NCBI GenBank assembly: GCA_007922225.1
Contig: ML679962.1
Coordinates: 30,425,563 to 30,489,562 of the forward strand
Direction: 5' to 3'
Origin: Emydura subglobosa
Lineage: Eukaryota; Chordata; Testudines; Chelidae
Length of the DNA stretch: 64,000 nucleotides
Shown here: positions 11,815-24,029 of the stretch, piece after piece
Layout: each line of letters starts with the position of its first letter
How positions within the stretch are numbered: the stretch's first letter is position 1
The notes under the pieces: model-generated
What the model saw: the letters and a program-made list of their open reading frames with translations, nothing else
The model's database searches: none
What the model was told of the DNA's origin: nothing
Program-made: the position numbers and the translations under genes

Positions 11815-13030
11815 GGATGAGTGCAGGATCAGCAAGAAGGCCCTCCCTCTCTCTTCCTTTTTCCAGTGCTCAGAGGGCACTGAATATTTTCTGATCTGAC
11901 AAATCCTGTTCCCATTGAAGTCAATGGCAACACTTGTATTGGCTTCAGTGAGGCCAGCATTTGGCCCATACATCTCTACAAGTGTGAACATGAATAAGAA
12001 AACTTGTGACATGAAGGCTTCAGAGCTAATAGAAAAGAAGGACCTCTTTGCAGAAGGGGTGGCAATTGTAGTGTTATGCCAGTAGCCCATCCAAACCGAT
12101 TATTATTTGGCACCAAAGCCTTATTGAAAACAGCCAGTGAACTGGGTAACTGGGCACAATGCCATCCAAACAGATGGGCAAGGGTCTAGGCAGCCAACAG
12201 ACCACCTATGTGCGTCAAGTGATGGTGCTAGGGGCAGGATTCCCAGCTGGGAAAATCCACATGGTTGCCTGTCCTGAGCATGCATTTTGACAAAGAAAGA
12301 ATATTTCGCTACTAATCCAACTCTGAGCTGGATTAGTTCTAAGAAACAGCTTCCATAACCACTTTGGACTGGGGAGAGTGGTGAGTGTGGAATGGAAAGA
12401 GGCATTTCCCTGCCTCCTCTTTTGTCTCTCTCTAAAAGGCCCCTCCCTTGAAAATTTCTGTGCCGTGGCTAACTTTCGATTGGATAGGCAATAAAGGAGC
12501 AGACCATCTGGCATGGGGAGGAAGAGTTCATATGCATTTAAGGGAAAACAGTTTGAGTAAAGCTCATTATTAATTAAATAGCAACTAAAATTACTATTTA
12601 TCTTTTCTTTGTGTGACTGCTTTATTTATTAAATGTTTTGATTGAGTCATTATTTGGAATGTATTATAGGACCATGACTTTGATAATGGTCTTGCTGGGA
12701 CCCTCACGGCAATTTCCGAGCTGGGAGACTAGTGATAGCGTTGGGAAATATGTGCTTACAAAAAGTTCACAAGTCATTCAAAGTGAATCTGAACATTGTG
12801 TGGTCAAACTCTGCCCTAATTTACACTCCTGGTAAATCCCAGTGTAGTCAAGGTTACATGGTGGGTAAATCAGGGCAGGATCTGGACCTATGGGTTCAAT
12901 TCAGAAAGGCTTACTTACATTTAGTTTGGTTTTTAGGCCATTTGTCACTAAAGTGAAAAGAATATAGTAAATAACATCTGGATATCTATCACATTATACA
13001 TAATACAAAATCCACAATCAGAGCCACTTA
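11815..13030. other. No gene recognised
   Basis: It contains one copy of the dispersed near-palindrome cccattgaagtcaatgg at 11911-11927. The segment 12785-12905, with ggtaaatcccagtgtag and tggtgggtaaatc, looks like an old inverted-repeat fragment. Minus-strand frames at 11809-12514 have no recognisable domain. Confidence 0.4.
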
Positions 13031-13034
13031 TACT

Positions 13035-13268
13035 GATATAATAATACTTAGCACTTACACAGCACAGTGCTGTTCATCTTCATAAACGTGACCTAACCAA
13101 TCCTCATTTCACCTCTGTGAGGTGAAGTAGCAGTATTATCCCCATATTACACACAAAGAAAACGAGGCACAGACAGGCTAAGTGACTTGTCGGAGGTGAC
13201 AGAAGGAGATGGTGATACAGCCAGAGTTAGAACTAAGGAGTTTCTGGCTCCCTGTTTTGTGGTCAGAC
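13035..13268 (-). mobile_element. MIR-type SINE, minus strand
   Basis: The plus strand reads aatacttagcactta, cctctgtgaggtgaagtag, tattatccccatattac, gaggcacagacaggctaagtg, acttgtcggaggtgac and ccagagttagaactaag. This is the reverse complement of the MIR core and 3' part over nearly its full length. Moderately diverged. Confidence 0.85.
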
Positions 13269-13281
13269 CGCTAAATTCAAA

Positions 13282-13356
13282 CATTATTCATAGATTCATA
13301 GCTTTTAAGGCCAGAAGGAACAATTATGGTCTGATCTAGATAACACAGGCCACAGA
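13282..13356 (-). mobile_element. CR1 3' end, minus strand
   Basis: The plus strand starts tcatagattcatagc and continues ggccagaaggaacaattatgg, the reverse complement of a CR1 3' terminus that ends in short ATTCTATGA-type repeats. Only about 75 bp remain. Confidence 0.75.
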
Positions 13357-13359
13357 AAA

Positions 13360-15805
13360 TATTCAGAAAGGGAGCAGTTATTGTGAAAGATTAAAACCTC
13401 CAGAGTATGGTTGACAGTGAAATTCACAATGGTCAGAGCAATGGGTTGGCTGGGTAGGAGACAGTGGCTGTTGCAGGGGAGGGAGGGAAGGAGGCTGTCT
13501 GGAAGGAAGAAAGTGTTTGCACAGGGTTGCTGATATTCCCATTCTTTCCTAGGTTCATGGAACATATTAAACCATGTAGCTAGGCTCAGTCTGAGTGGGT
13601 CTGAGCTTTGATGCACGTTTCACACACTTCTAGCATTAATGCTGGGTCAAGAGACACTGCTGCATTTGCAGTTAGCAGAAGCAGCAACTAAGCTGAAGTT
13701 CCATAGGTATAAAAGGGAGGGTTGGTGAGCATAGAGCTCACTGTTAGGTCCTGAGCCTTTGGAATCCACCTCCTGCTTTGATCAGCATTAGCCAGAATTT
13801 GTTAACCCTCAGGCATGCTGCAAGACCGATCTTTTCTCCTTGGCTTGCCGGGAGTTAGGAGAAAAGTGATTTGGGGGACTCTAGGAAATGGTACTGTAAA
13901 CGAACCCTCATTCATACTAAGAGTCAAGCTTAGCAGTTCAAGCTGTACACTAACTGCAATCTTTTCCCCTGACAGGCACCATTTGTCCAATACAACACCA
14001 GGGGAAGGATTTGAAGCTTCACCTTTATGCCTCTGCAGTAATTCAGCATTTGTGTTTGTGCAGCACACATTTCCATATCCTGATGGCTAATTAGTATTCA
14101 CTGTGATGTATCAGAGGAAGAATATTTCTTTTAGCACACCTAGAATTTTTCATCAGTGCCAACCTATTTTGCCAGAACTTGTCTTCTGACAAAAATATTA
14201 AGCAAGAAATATAAACAGAATGCCCGCTCTTAATACAAGCATGATCTCACCCTCTTTAAACATGCATTTGATGGAGTGGGAAAAAGCATGTTTTTGGGTT
14301 TGCCTTTCCAACTGCTGTACTGCACACAGAATGCAACATGTTCTGCAGCTCGCCAAAAATGAGAAAAGCATGTTGTGTTGTATCTCATTTCTATGTAAAA
14401 TTAATGAAAATAATAAAGGCAATGCACTTCCCATTCATAATGAATACCCATGCCAGACTATATCATCCTTTTCAGACTCCTCCTCTAGAGGGCTTTTAAA
14501 TGAGGTCAAAAGAATCTTTACATTTGATCTGAGAGCAAACAGCACAGAATAACAGAGCCTGTCCATGATGGCAAAGGACAGTAACTAGTCTTCCTTTATT
14601 CTGATGATGACAAATAAAATAGAATACTAAATACTACCTCATGTGTTTGCACCAGATATAGATTTCACAAACTGAGGAGGTTATAGAAAGGAGACAGGAC
14701 TGCGAACAGAGATACACAGACCCCATTAACAATGCTGAAAGATCAATGCTAGCTAAGCATCAGAATGACAACTCCATATGTCAGATTCAGTAGGACCAAG
14801 AGCATGTGCCTCTCGAGAAAGAACATCATTCCACAGAGGAGACTAAATGAATTACGTGAAATGCTCACATCCCATTCCAGAAGCCGATATCCAAGAGTCC
14901 CATCATAACAATAAGTGGCACCAGCAAGGCTCTTGCGATGGGAGTGGGAGGAAGTTGCTCCAGTCCTGTGGCCCTATGAAACGGAACTATCTGAACAGCT
15001 GGTGATTTGTTTTCCTGCTTGGATGCAGGTTAGATCAGCACAGCTTCTCATTTAAATATTATACACTTTTTTCCTAGCCCACACAAAGACCCAGTTTCAT
15101 GGCTATGAAGTGGAAGCTGCACTGTGGAAGCAATACAGAGCACAGCAAATGCATCCAGAATTGCATGGCTAGTTGCTCTTAAAGTTAAAATAGGACTAGC
15201 TGCTGTCTGTTTTGATACTTTTATAAAAGTGCTTTCTTGTATAGGAAAGAGTGATTTCCTTGCTGAGAGAGTGTCTGCAGCTGTTGCATTTTGGTGGTTT
15301 CCTGCTTAACCTTTCAATAATTCTCCAATTCCTCTTTCTGCCCAGGGCGGTGTGATACTCCAACCTCATTTTTGAGATCCTGTGTGAAGTAATACATATG
15401 GAAACCTGATCCACAATCCTCCTGATCTGTGTTGGAGTCCCTCTCCCTACATTATCATGAATCCATAACAAACATACTCGAGCACAGACTGTTTCATAGT
15501 CTCTCTTTAGGACACTTCCTAGTTTCTTATCTGCTGAGTCTCTAACTGTAATAGTTCTCTGTACTGCGAAAATGGGCTTTCTGGGCAGAGAAGAGGGGAT
15601 AGAGCAAAATGTATCCCTCCTAGTTTTGGGGATCTTCTATAATTTGTGGCAGATTTTGTTACAGATTTTTTTGATAGGATTAAGCTCTTCAGAATCAATA
15701 ACCTGCACCACTGTTTCTGGGATTGCAAAAGCAATATTCCCCTTTATATTTTTGTCCATTTTAAAGGATTTCTTTTAGTTATTAGTATAGTTTATTTGTA
15801 TTTTA
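13360..15805. other. No gene recognised
   Basis: AT-rich DNA with many short overlapping frames. Complementary frames at 13802-14090, in opposite orientations over the same DNA, show that open frames of about 90 codons arise here by chance. I see no RNA gene or clear repeat. Confidence 0.4.
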
Positions 15806-15809
15806 GTAG

Positions 15810-16085
15810 TACATAGAGACACCCAGGCAAGATCAGGATGCTACAGTGCTAAGCCTTGTACAGACACAGAGACAGTTGCTGCCTGAATCTACACTCTAAA
15901 TAGATGAGACAGACAACGGATGGGCAAAAGGAAGAATTACTGTCTTCATATCTTTTTTAAACAGATGGGGCACTGAGGAAAATTCAGATGACATGACTTT
16001 ACAAAGGTCCCAAAGGAAGCCTATGACAGAGGCAGGAATCAAACCCAGATCTCTTGAGTACCAGGCCAATAATGTAACAAACAGA
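15810..16085 (-). mobile_element. MIR-like SINE, minus strand
   Basis: The plus strand has caagatcaggatgctacagtgc, gccttgtacagacacagaga, acagatggggcactgaggaa, gacatgactttacaaagg and ggcaggaatcaaacccagat. The module order equals that of 10328-10558, which supports a shared amniote MIR-related family. Diverged, no coding content. Confidence 0.7.
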
Positions 16086-16089
16086 TAAT

Positions 16090-19000
16090 CTTTCACCTTT
16101 TAAGGTTATCTACTCTCTGACAATTTTCATGTTCTATGGTCTGGATTTTATGAATTTTAACAATGAATTGCCAATGAGTTATCAGTTAACGATGAGTTAC
16201 AGTGTCAAATCTAAAAAAAAAAAAAAAAAAAAATCCTACTGCCAGTGCCCAGACCAGTTTTGTATGAGGAAAAAGTCTCTTCTTCCCCTTCTCCTCCTCC
16301 CATGAGGATACACTCTTGGTGAATGATATTCTTTCCTTTTTTACATTACTGAATAGGCAAGACAGACCAACAAGCATTTGACAGGCATATTTTCAAACAC
16401 AGCTGTAGGAGGTATGCCTGTAAAAATGATGGGCACCCACAAATTCCCACAATGTCTTGAGCCATTTCTCAGTTGGTCCTTGAAAGAGATTTGTCTCCAT
16501 TTGGAAAGGCAGTGAAAGGAGTGAGACAAGTATCTCTTGCTCCTGTAACTCCAGAGTCCTGAAGAGGGAGGTCTGTAATATCCTGGTCAGATTTTGTTTC
16601 AACTGTTCGCTGTCTTTGTTCCATTTGTTTGAGAGCTATGGAAGGGAGAACATAGCCTAAGGTTGGGACTGTGATCTTTTTATGTCATGAGAAAAACAAA
16701 TCCCAACAGTGTGAAAGGGCTTTTTCCTGCACCCCAACCCTCTATGTATCTGTTCGGTTGTACTAACCTCAGGCCTTCCACAGTCACCAAAAGAGATGAT
16801 GATGGGAAATGCTGTTTGCCTTGGACAAGTTCAAACTAAAACTGAGTTTTAAACTAAACATTACAGCATTCTCCAATGTACTTATGCTGTTGTCCATATG
16901 CATCATTCAGAAATGAGTGATTCAGCTCCCTCCAAAGATTTGTTAAAATGAAACATAGCTCCTTCTAGGCATGCTGAAGTAATGTTTATCTACATTGGCA
17001 TCTTTTAAGGAAATGTACTTGTGTGGTCACTTTTAGCAAATTTAAATCGTTCATTAAAAATACACCTATACTATACAAGAACAATAAAATATTACAAGGC
17101 ATCTGTAATTACAAAAAAAGACAATTCCATATCTTGTCCCCAGATTTTCCTCTCATATATACATCAGTATTTTCTTAAATACAAGATTCCACAATGAGTT
17201 AAGATACTTGATTTTGTCATTTATTATATATACTTGTTATTTATTACACAAGCCACTATAGACTCAGATACTCCGGTGATCCATCTAGTAAAAATAATTA
17301 GGATAGACAGGCAGACAGACAAGGCCCTGGCAGAAAAAAAGCCTCCTGGGGAAGATATTGTGACTATGCAAAGTGGCCACAACTTCAGTTGCTCTGGCTA
17401 GGATTTAGGAATCCAGTGCAATACAAAAAATGGGCAGGAACCTGCTGGGAAGGGGGTATGGCTAGAGCAGCTAGGTTATCACTGTTTCAGGCTCTCTGAT
17501 GGATTTTAAACTATGGCAATTTAAGTTCCCTTGCCCTTCTATCTGTAAAATGCATTAGGCCACTCACTGCCTTTCTCTGAAGCTCATTTGCAACTCTTTC
17601 CCCTTTTTTTATTTTTTTTTTTTAGTGACCAGAGTGTATTTGATGGGTAAGTTATTTCTAGCAATAATTAATTACATTTGGAGCCAGAGAGGTACATGTA
17701 TTCTCTAAGATCATACGCCTGTAGTCCTGTGTTGTACAATTATATTAGAGACATTTCTTTATGATTCTTTTGCATACAATTGAGATGGTACTAATATCCT
17801 TGTTTTTTTATTTGTACTGATTTTGCTGTAAGAAAGACTACCATATGTTCTTCCTTTCAGTTGTCTTTAAAATGTAAGGCCAAATTCTGCTCTCAATTAC
17901 ACTAGCACATCAGAAAACAAATTTTGACACTAGATTCATATTTAGCTTGTATTAAATTGTTTTTCAGTGATATTTGAATATGAGAGTCCAGTAACTCTTA
18001 ATTTTTGCATGGGCACATTATTAGAAATTTGCATGGTCACTTATTAGTGCAACAGGGGAAAGGAATGGGAGCCTGGAGCTTTTGCAGCTGTTTTTAAAGA
18101 AACAATGTGATATCTGCCTATTCACGTGTGAATTTGTTCTGGGCAGGAGTTCTTGCATCTGTCTCGCTCGCTGATGTGTAGCATAGTGACAATCCCTACT
18201 CAATGAGTCATTAATAGGAAGAAGTCTGGTGTAATCTGGAACTGTGGAATAAACACTACTCTTTCTTAGACCTAGTCTGGAAGATTATGCCTTAATATTT
18301 GTATATTCGTTGAAATCAGTGGACAGACTCCTAGTAACTTCAGTGGGCTTTGGATAAGGACCTTAATACAGAGACGAACCATCCACCTCCAGGATGCATA
18401 TGCTTTTCTCAGACCATTCAGCTGTGTAACAGGGTGATATAACAACACCTAAAGTACCATGAGCAGGATATTTTATAGTGTGAAAAGAAAATCTCCCAAA
18501 GAGAGAGAGACACATACAGCTTAATCTGAGAATTTTCTGCTCTGGGGAGCTGCAAATGGGCAACATAGATGCTAATATCTGGTGGAAGGGGGCAGGTGCC
18601 AGGCTAAATAAAGAAATGTGAGTGCATGTACAAACCGCACTTTCTTCTATATCCATGGGGAAGCAGAGTGTGGAGGGAATTAATGAGTACATTTGACACC
18701 AGGGAATAAAATTACAGCATAAACATCACAGTAAACAACAAAGCCCCAGAGTTAGGTATTAATTTGTTATGGAATAGGCCTCAGGTTTCTATTGTCTATG
18801 CTGTGGGATTGACTGGCTCTTAAGAAGATAGATACTTTGCATTACGGATGGAATCAGTTATATATACTGATGAATATGAATATATATAGAGAGAATGAAT
18901 AAGAAGAGCATTGAGATTTACCCACTTGTGGGAAGACATTGCCTCTCTGTTACTGGATGTTTCACCAACAGCCTCAACCCTGATTCCAGGACTGTGTGTT

Positions 19001-19565
19001 TGTGCATATATGTTGAATTTTGTTAACAGGAGAATTCTAAGTGGTGTGTACGGAAGTGTGGCATGTGATAAAAACGTCTCTCTCAGTATCACATACTAAC
19101 TCCCCTTCGGGTGTATCTTCACTCCTGAAAACCTGGATATGCTTTTTCTGCATGCATGTCACTAAAAACAAACAGCATGTTCATTTGCATCACTGCTACC
19201 CAGAATTCATAACTTCCGTCCCTCAAGGCACCTACCTTCAGATTTGTGTATTCTTCCAACTAACCATGAATGATGAGATAGTATTCCATGTAAAGTTAGA
19301 ATAAATATTCCTATGAGACATCAGCAGCTAAATGACCTGCCTGCAGAGAGTTTAGTACCCAAATTTTCAGAGAAGACTTGAGGGTATTATTTCTTGATAA
19401 AACATACGTAACTGTGTATTTGTTGGCATCCCTTAAACTGCATGCATGCAGGACAAATCAAATTAGCACTAGTGATATTATACATGTAAATCATCTCCTC
19501 ACTTTGTAATGTTGCTAATACAGCACTCCAAGTATTCTTTTAAAAGATGTAATATAATATACATT
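16090..19565. other. No gene recognised
   Basis: AT-rich DNA. A pure A-run of about 21 bases sits at 16213-16233 and a T-rich run near 17606-17623. A tgaaatcagtgg word near 18310 belongs to the dispersed near-palindrome group. No exon or RNA gene could be supported. Confidence 0.4.
16213..16233. repeat. Poly(A) run
   Basis: An uninterrupted A-run of about 21 bases. No recognisable retroposed sequence precedes it, so it is probably a simple repeat rather than a retrogene tail. Confidence 0.8.
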
Positions 19566-19571
19566 GTTCTT

Positions 19572-19858
19572 CTTATCCACTGAGGACAGGACAAAAAGTA
19601 ATGGGCTGAAAATTGCAGCAAGGGAGATTTAGGTTGGACATTAGGAAAAACTTCCTAACTGTAAGAGTAGTTAAGCTCTGGAACAAATTACTTAGGGAGG
19701 CTATGAAATCTCTGTCATTGTAGGTTTTTAAGAACAGGTCAGAAACACATGTCAGTAATGGTCTAGATAATACTTAGTTCTGCCTCGATGCAGGGAAGTG
19801 GACTAGATGACCTCCTGAGGTCCCTTCTAGTCCTACATTTCTATCATTCTGATTTAAG
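19572..19858 (+). mobile_element. CR1 3' region, plus strand
   Basis: The order gaggacaggacaaaaagtaa, atttaggttggacattagg, aaaaacttcctaactgtaag, ctctggaacaaattac, atgacctcctgaggtccctt and a terminal tctatcattctgat is the end of CR1 ORF2 plus its 3' untranslated tail. The reading frame is broken. It is clearly older than the 42213 copy. Confidence 0.85.
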
Positions 19859-19859
19859 C

Positions 19860-21395
19860 AGACACATATATTCACAGTCAAATCCCTGAATTAATGACAT
19901 TTTACTAAAATGGAATGTCTGTGGCCAGTGGGAATGTAGAGATGCTCTACTGTTACTGACCACAACTGCACACTTATTGCTCAAATATATAACTCCCTGC
20001 ACCCCAATTGGCAAGGGAGTATTTAATTTGCATGTTGACCATATAGTTATTGCTCAATAACTCTCTAGTATGGAAATCCCAGTGCTTTGATTGGCTTAGC
20101 AACATTATTAGCCAGAAAGGAAGAAAAAGCGTAATTATTGTAAAGTTATTTCAAATTGTAATGAAAACATCTATACTCTGACTACTTAACTCCTTCTGCT
20201 CTGATTGACTACTGTTGACAGACCATTCATATGGTCACAACACACATGGCCACATTATCTGCTGACCCACTCCTCACAATGCCATCTTTCCAAATCTTTA
20301 TTAAAAAAGGATTTATATTCAGTGGGAGCTATACCCTCCTTTGGGGGCTAGAAAGAGCAAGGTGAAGATATTAAGACGACAAATTACAAGGAAACAGGTC
20401 AGAAGTTGACGTGGCCATTTGGTTGTTGGCATATGGGAGTTCTGAATGCAGTAGCCAATCAGAATAGAGAGATTTACAGTATCCTTTCAGAGGTCGGGGA
20501 GAGAGCAGAACTGCGTATTTTCAGGATAACGATAACAACCTGAGGTTGCTTCCTGATAACTCAGTAATAAAAGCATCCTGGGCTAATAAAATCTTTAGTC
20601 TCAGATATTATTTAGTCCTGGACACAGTCATCATCACAACAACAAGAATCATGCTCAAGTTATTATCTAAACATTTATTTTGTTTTCAAAGATTCCCTCT
20701 CTCTCTCTCTTTCAATCTCTCACAGATTCACACATTTAGTTTAACTTCTAAACGTCTGGGCTTTTGTCAAGGAAAAAGCAAAATAATAAATAACATTCTT
20801 CCAAAGTTTATAGAAGATGCATTAATATAGAGCAGTAGTCCTGGCTTGCAAGAAAGCACATTCTTAGGACTTCATACATTTTTATTTTGATTCAGTTAAG
20901 AATGTATTTAGACAGTTTTAATGGTGTGTCCAATTAAGTACTTATTTTAATATTTATTATTTGTCCATTACAACAGTTGCTTTGGAGCTTTGGCTGTCTG
21001 TGGAGTAAAGAAAAAGGCATGTATTATTTAGCTAATACATTATAGAACTGCTTTGGAAATGTTCTGGTCTAGCTTGGTGACCTGGTTGCCACACACATGC
21101 AAACTGAGTCTACATACCAGAAACTTTTAATAACATTTCAACTAACAATGCAGCAAACTGCATTTCTAAATTAAATGCCTTGGCTGTTTTTTGTTCTCTC
21201 CTGTCCAAAGGAGTAATGCAGGGAAGAAATCATGCCTTAGAAATTCCTTCCTTCCTCTAGGGAGCTTGAAATCTATTACTAGCCTTTATGACTATCAGAT
21301 AACTACCTCGGCATCAGCTCAATGCTGCTTCCCAGTGCACTGGAGTACAGAAATAAGGATCCACCCTGATCCGTAAGAGATAAGGATCCACCCTG
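19860..21395. other. No gene recognised
   Basis: AT-rich DNA with a (CT)n run near 20697-20711. At 21353-21369 and 21380-21396 the 17-base word ataaggatccaccctga occurs twice in direct orientation, just outside the putative LTR. No exon identified. Confidence 0.4.
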
Positions 21396-21397
21396 AC

Positions 21398-21780
21398 TGT
21401 TGCAGTTTCACGCAAGGTCCCCACTGCTGCTCTGCCTCTGCTCCGTGCTCACACCAGTGCTCTTTATTTTCAGCATGCCACCCACCGCCAACTATTTAAA
21501 TTGGGTCCAACTTCACAGCTTCCAGGGCCTCTCAGTCTTGGCCACAGACCCAAGGGAAGCCCGCCCACCCACCTACTGTGGTTTCTCCCTCTCTGGCTGT
21601 GCTGCCCCCCTTTTGGCTCCTTCCTGGTATCCTTTTATAGTACCCAGCTAATGAGCTCTGAAGCTGCTCCCCATTAGCCCCATCGCTGCAGGCTCCCTCA
21701 GCTGGATCCCATTCCCCCTTAACTAGGGTTCCAGGGGCAGATGGTTGACGCAGGCTGTTCTCACCCAGCACTCTGTCACA
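21398..21780 (-). mobile_element. Putative solo LTR, minus strand
   Basis: Read on the minus strand this 383-bp block starts tgtgacagagtgctggg and ends gcaaca, so it has the 5'-TG...CA-3' ends of a long terminal repeat. It contains a TATA-like tataaaagga around 21630-21640 and an aataaa polyadenylation signal near 21465, in the order expected for U3-R-U5. It is GC-rich compared with its flanks. The flanks ctgac (left) and ctaac (right) could be a decayed 5-bp target duplication. There is no internal retroviral coding sequence beside it, so it would be a solo LTR. I recall similar tgtgacagag-type LTRs in turtles but cannot assign a family. Confidence 0.6.
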
Positions 21781-21975
21781 CTAACCCTCTTTGTCTGCTC
21801 CTTGCTCACTTGTTTTGGTGGGGAGTTGGGAGAATGGTGGGTGTGCAGTGCCTGGGCCTAAGGTCGAGGAAGGTCCTGGGGAAGAATAGGGAAGGTCTGT
21901 ACTCCCATTTTCACTCATATAGCCATATCAGCTGGGCCATGATTTGGCCCTAAAAGAGATGAAATATTTTCAAAT
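21781..21975. other. Short GC-richer spacer
   Basis: Between the putative LTR and the MIR. No identity recognised. Confidence 0.3.
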
Positions 21976-22150
21976 GGAGAGAACAGGTGTCTGGGAATTA
22001 GGACTCTGGAATCTCACTCCCAGCTCAGTTGCTGTCTTCCTATAGGACATTTCAGTTAACCAATCTATAATTTGTATAATATTTACCCTTCCTCATAGGA
22101 GTTTTATGTGCCTTAATTAATTAAGAGTTATCAAATGGTGGGAGATCATT
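21976..22150 (+). mobile_element. MIR-type SINE, plus strand (diverged)
   Basis: It contains gaattaggactctggaatctcactcccagctcagttgctg, shortened here to its order of modules: a MIR-like 5' core, then acatttcagttaacc, ccttcctcatagg and a tail. It is more diverged than the copy at 7005. Confidence 0.6.
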
Positions 22151-22154
22151 GGTT

Positions 22155-22847
22155 AAGAGAAGCTGCTGTATATAAGCATTATTATCAATGATTGCAATCA
22201 TTAAAAGTGCCATAGCATTTTACTATTTTTATCAAAAATCTCATTCCCAGTCACAGGCCAATGTGATTATGTCACTACAGCAAATATTTATGGATAACAT
22301 ACAAATCTCTGAAAACTGAGAATTCTAATGTCATCCTTAGCATGCTGTGCAAACAATGCCTCAATGACCGTGATACCCCTGCACTGGAGTTGAAGAAACA
22401 TCTACCTGCTGTATTTTGAAGTAATTCCAGCATTTAATCTGTTCCTAAAGATGCTTCTGAAATGTGCACAAACAGCACTGCTACCATCAGTTTGCCTTGG
22501 GCAGCAGAAAACCTATCTCTCTTCGCTGCTTGATCTCAGGCTGTGCATACTGTGTGGCATCATTATGTATCAAGAACAAGTGTGATTTTCTTCCTTGGTG
22601 TGAAAAGAACATACAATCATCATTTAGCCTTCAAACTCGTAATACTGGAGGGAGCAGGAACCTGGCTGTTAGGACTGGTTCAAATCTGTATTTTTTTCTT
22701 TGGTTTCCTGGTGTCAATGTGTATTTATTATCTCCCCCCAATAACATTCAGAAAAGAGTATTAAGCAACAAAATGGAGCACTCTCCCCTTCTGTCATTGT
22801 CATTAAGAAAGTCAGCATTTGACAGTTACTATACAGTGACAGAGAAT
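22155..22847. other. No gene recognised
   Basis: A plus-strand frame from 22464 runs into the CR1 tail and has no recognisable domain of its own. I treat it as chance. Confidence 0.4.
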
Positions 22848-24028
22848 CATAGAATATTAGAGTTGGAAGGGACCTCAAGAGGTCATCTAGTCCAAACCCC
22901 TGCTCAAAGCAGGACTAGCCTCAGCTAAATCATTCCAGCCAGGGCTTTGTCAAGCTGCAGCTTAAAAACCTCTAAAGATGGAGATTTCACCACTTTCCTA
23001 GGTAACCCATTCCAGTGCTTCACCACCCTCCTAGTGAAAAACTTTTTCCTAATATCGAACCTAGATCTCCCCCACTGCAATTTGAGACCATTGCTCCTTG
23101 TTCTGTCATCTACTACCATTGAGAACAGCCTAGCTCCATCCTCCCTGAAACCCTCTTTCAGGTAGTTAAAGGCTGCTATCAAATCCCCCTCATTCTTCTC
23201 TTTTGCAGACTAAACAAACATAGTTCCCTCAGCCTCTCCTCATAAGTCTTGTGCTCCAGCCCCCTAATCATTTTTGTTGCCTCCGCTGCACTCTCTCCAA
23301 CTTGTCCACATCCTTTTTGTAATGGTGGAGGGCCCAAAACTGGACACAATACTCCAAATGCGGCCTCAACAATGCCAAATAGAGGAGAATAATCACTTCC
23401 CTCGATCTGCTAGCAATGCTCCTACTAATGCAGCCCAATATGCTATTAGCCTTCTTGGCAACCAGAGCATACTGCTGACTCATATCCAGCTTCTTAAATC
23501 CACTGTAAATCCCAGGTCCTTTTCTGCAGAACTGCTGCCTAGCTCGTCGGTCCCCAGTCTGTAGCTGTGCATGGGATTCTTCCATCCTAAGTGGAGGACT
23601 CTGCACTTTTCCTTGTTGAACCTCATCAGATGTCTTTTGGCCCAATCTTCCAATTTGTCTAGGTCCCTCTGTATCCTATCCCTACCTTCCAGGGTATCTA
23701 CCACTCCCCCTAGCTTAGTGTCATCTGAAAACTTGCTGAGGGTGCAATCTACCCCATCTTCCAGATCATTAATGAAGATGTTGAACAAAACTGGCCCCAG
23801 GACCGACCCCTGGGGCACTCCGCTTGTGTCCGGCTGCCACCTAGACATGGAGCCACTGATCACTACCCATTGAGCCCGATGGATCTAGCTCTCTATCCAT
23901 TTTATAGACCATTCATCCAACCTATACTTTAACTTGCTGATAAGAATACTGTGGGAGACTGTATCAAAAGCTTTGCTAAAGTCAAGGTATATCACGTCCA
24001 CCGCTTTCCCCACATCCACAGAGATAGA
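22848..24028 (-). mobile_element. CR1 LINE, well preserved, minus strand
   Basis: The 3' terminus is at 22848, where the plus strand reads agaatcatagaatattagag (the reverse complement of ATTCTATGATTCT-type CR1 ends). The body runs to about 24028, where the 5' truncation lies. It encodes the palm and C-terminal part of CR1 ORF2 in several frames. It belongs to the same subfamily as 42213-43540, since the tails and protein segments match closely (for example [24 protein letters not shown] sequence in both). It is about 1.2 kb of an element that is normally several kb long. Confidence 0.95.
22925..23863 (-). pseudogene. CR1 ORF2 reverse transcriptase, C-terminal part
   Basis: Minus-strand frames 23863-23480, 23645-23268 and 23182-22925 together cover the second half of a CR1 reverse transcriptase. 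The first contains [14 protein letters not shown] (motif B) and [10 protein letters not shown] at 23731-23720, where CR1 normally has FADD, so Ala is replaced by Ser while the two catalytic Asp residues remain. The last contains [11 protein letters not shown], the conserved C-terminal segment, and runs to the natural stop. Frameshifts separate the three frames, so no full protein can be made. Confidence 0.9.
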
Positions 24029-24029
24029 C

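Noticed and set aside
16213..16233. Poly(A) run as possible retrogene tail
   Set aside because: No recognisable gene-like sequence precedes it and no target duplication is visible.
19975..20250. Possible extra copy of the 24815-25225 unit
   Set aside because: Shares only a short atttgcatg-type word and similar composition, with no ordered match over the unit.
22464..22928. 154-codon plus-strand frame
   Set aside because: No domain is recognisable and its end lies in the non-coding tail of a minus-strand CR1. It is likely open by chance.
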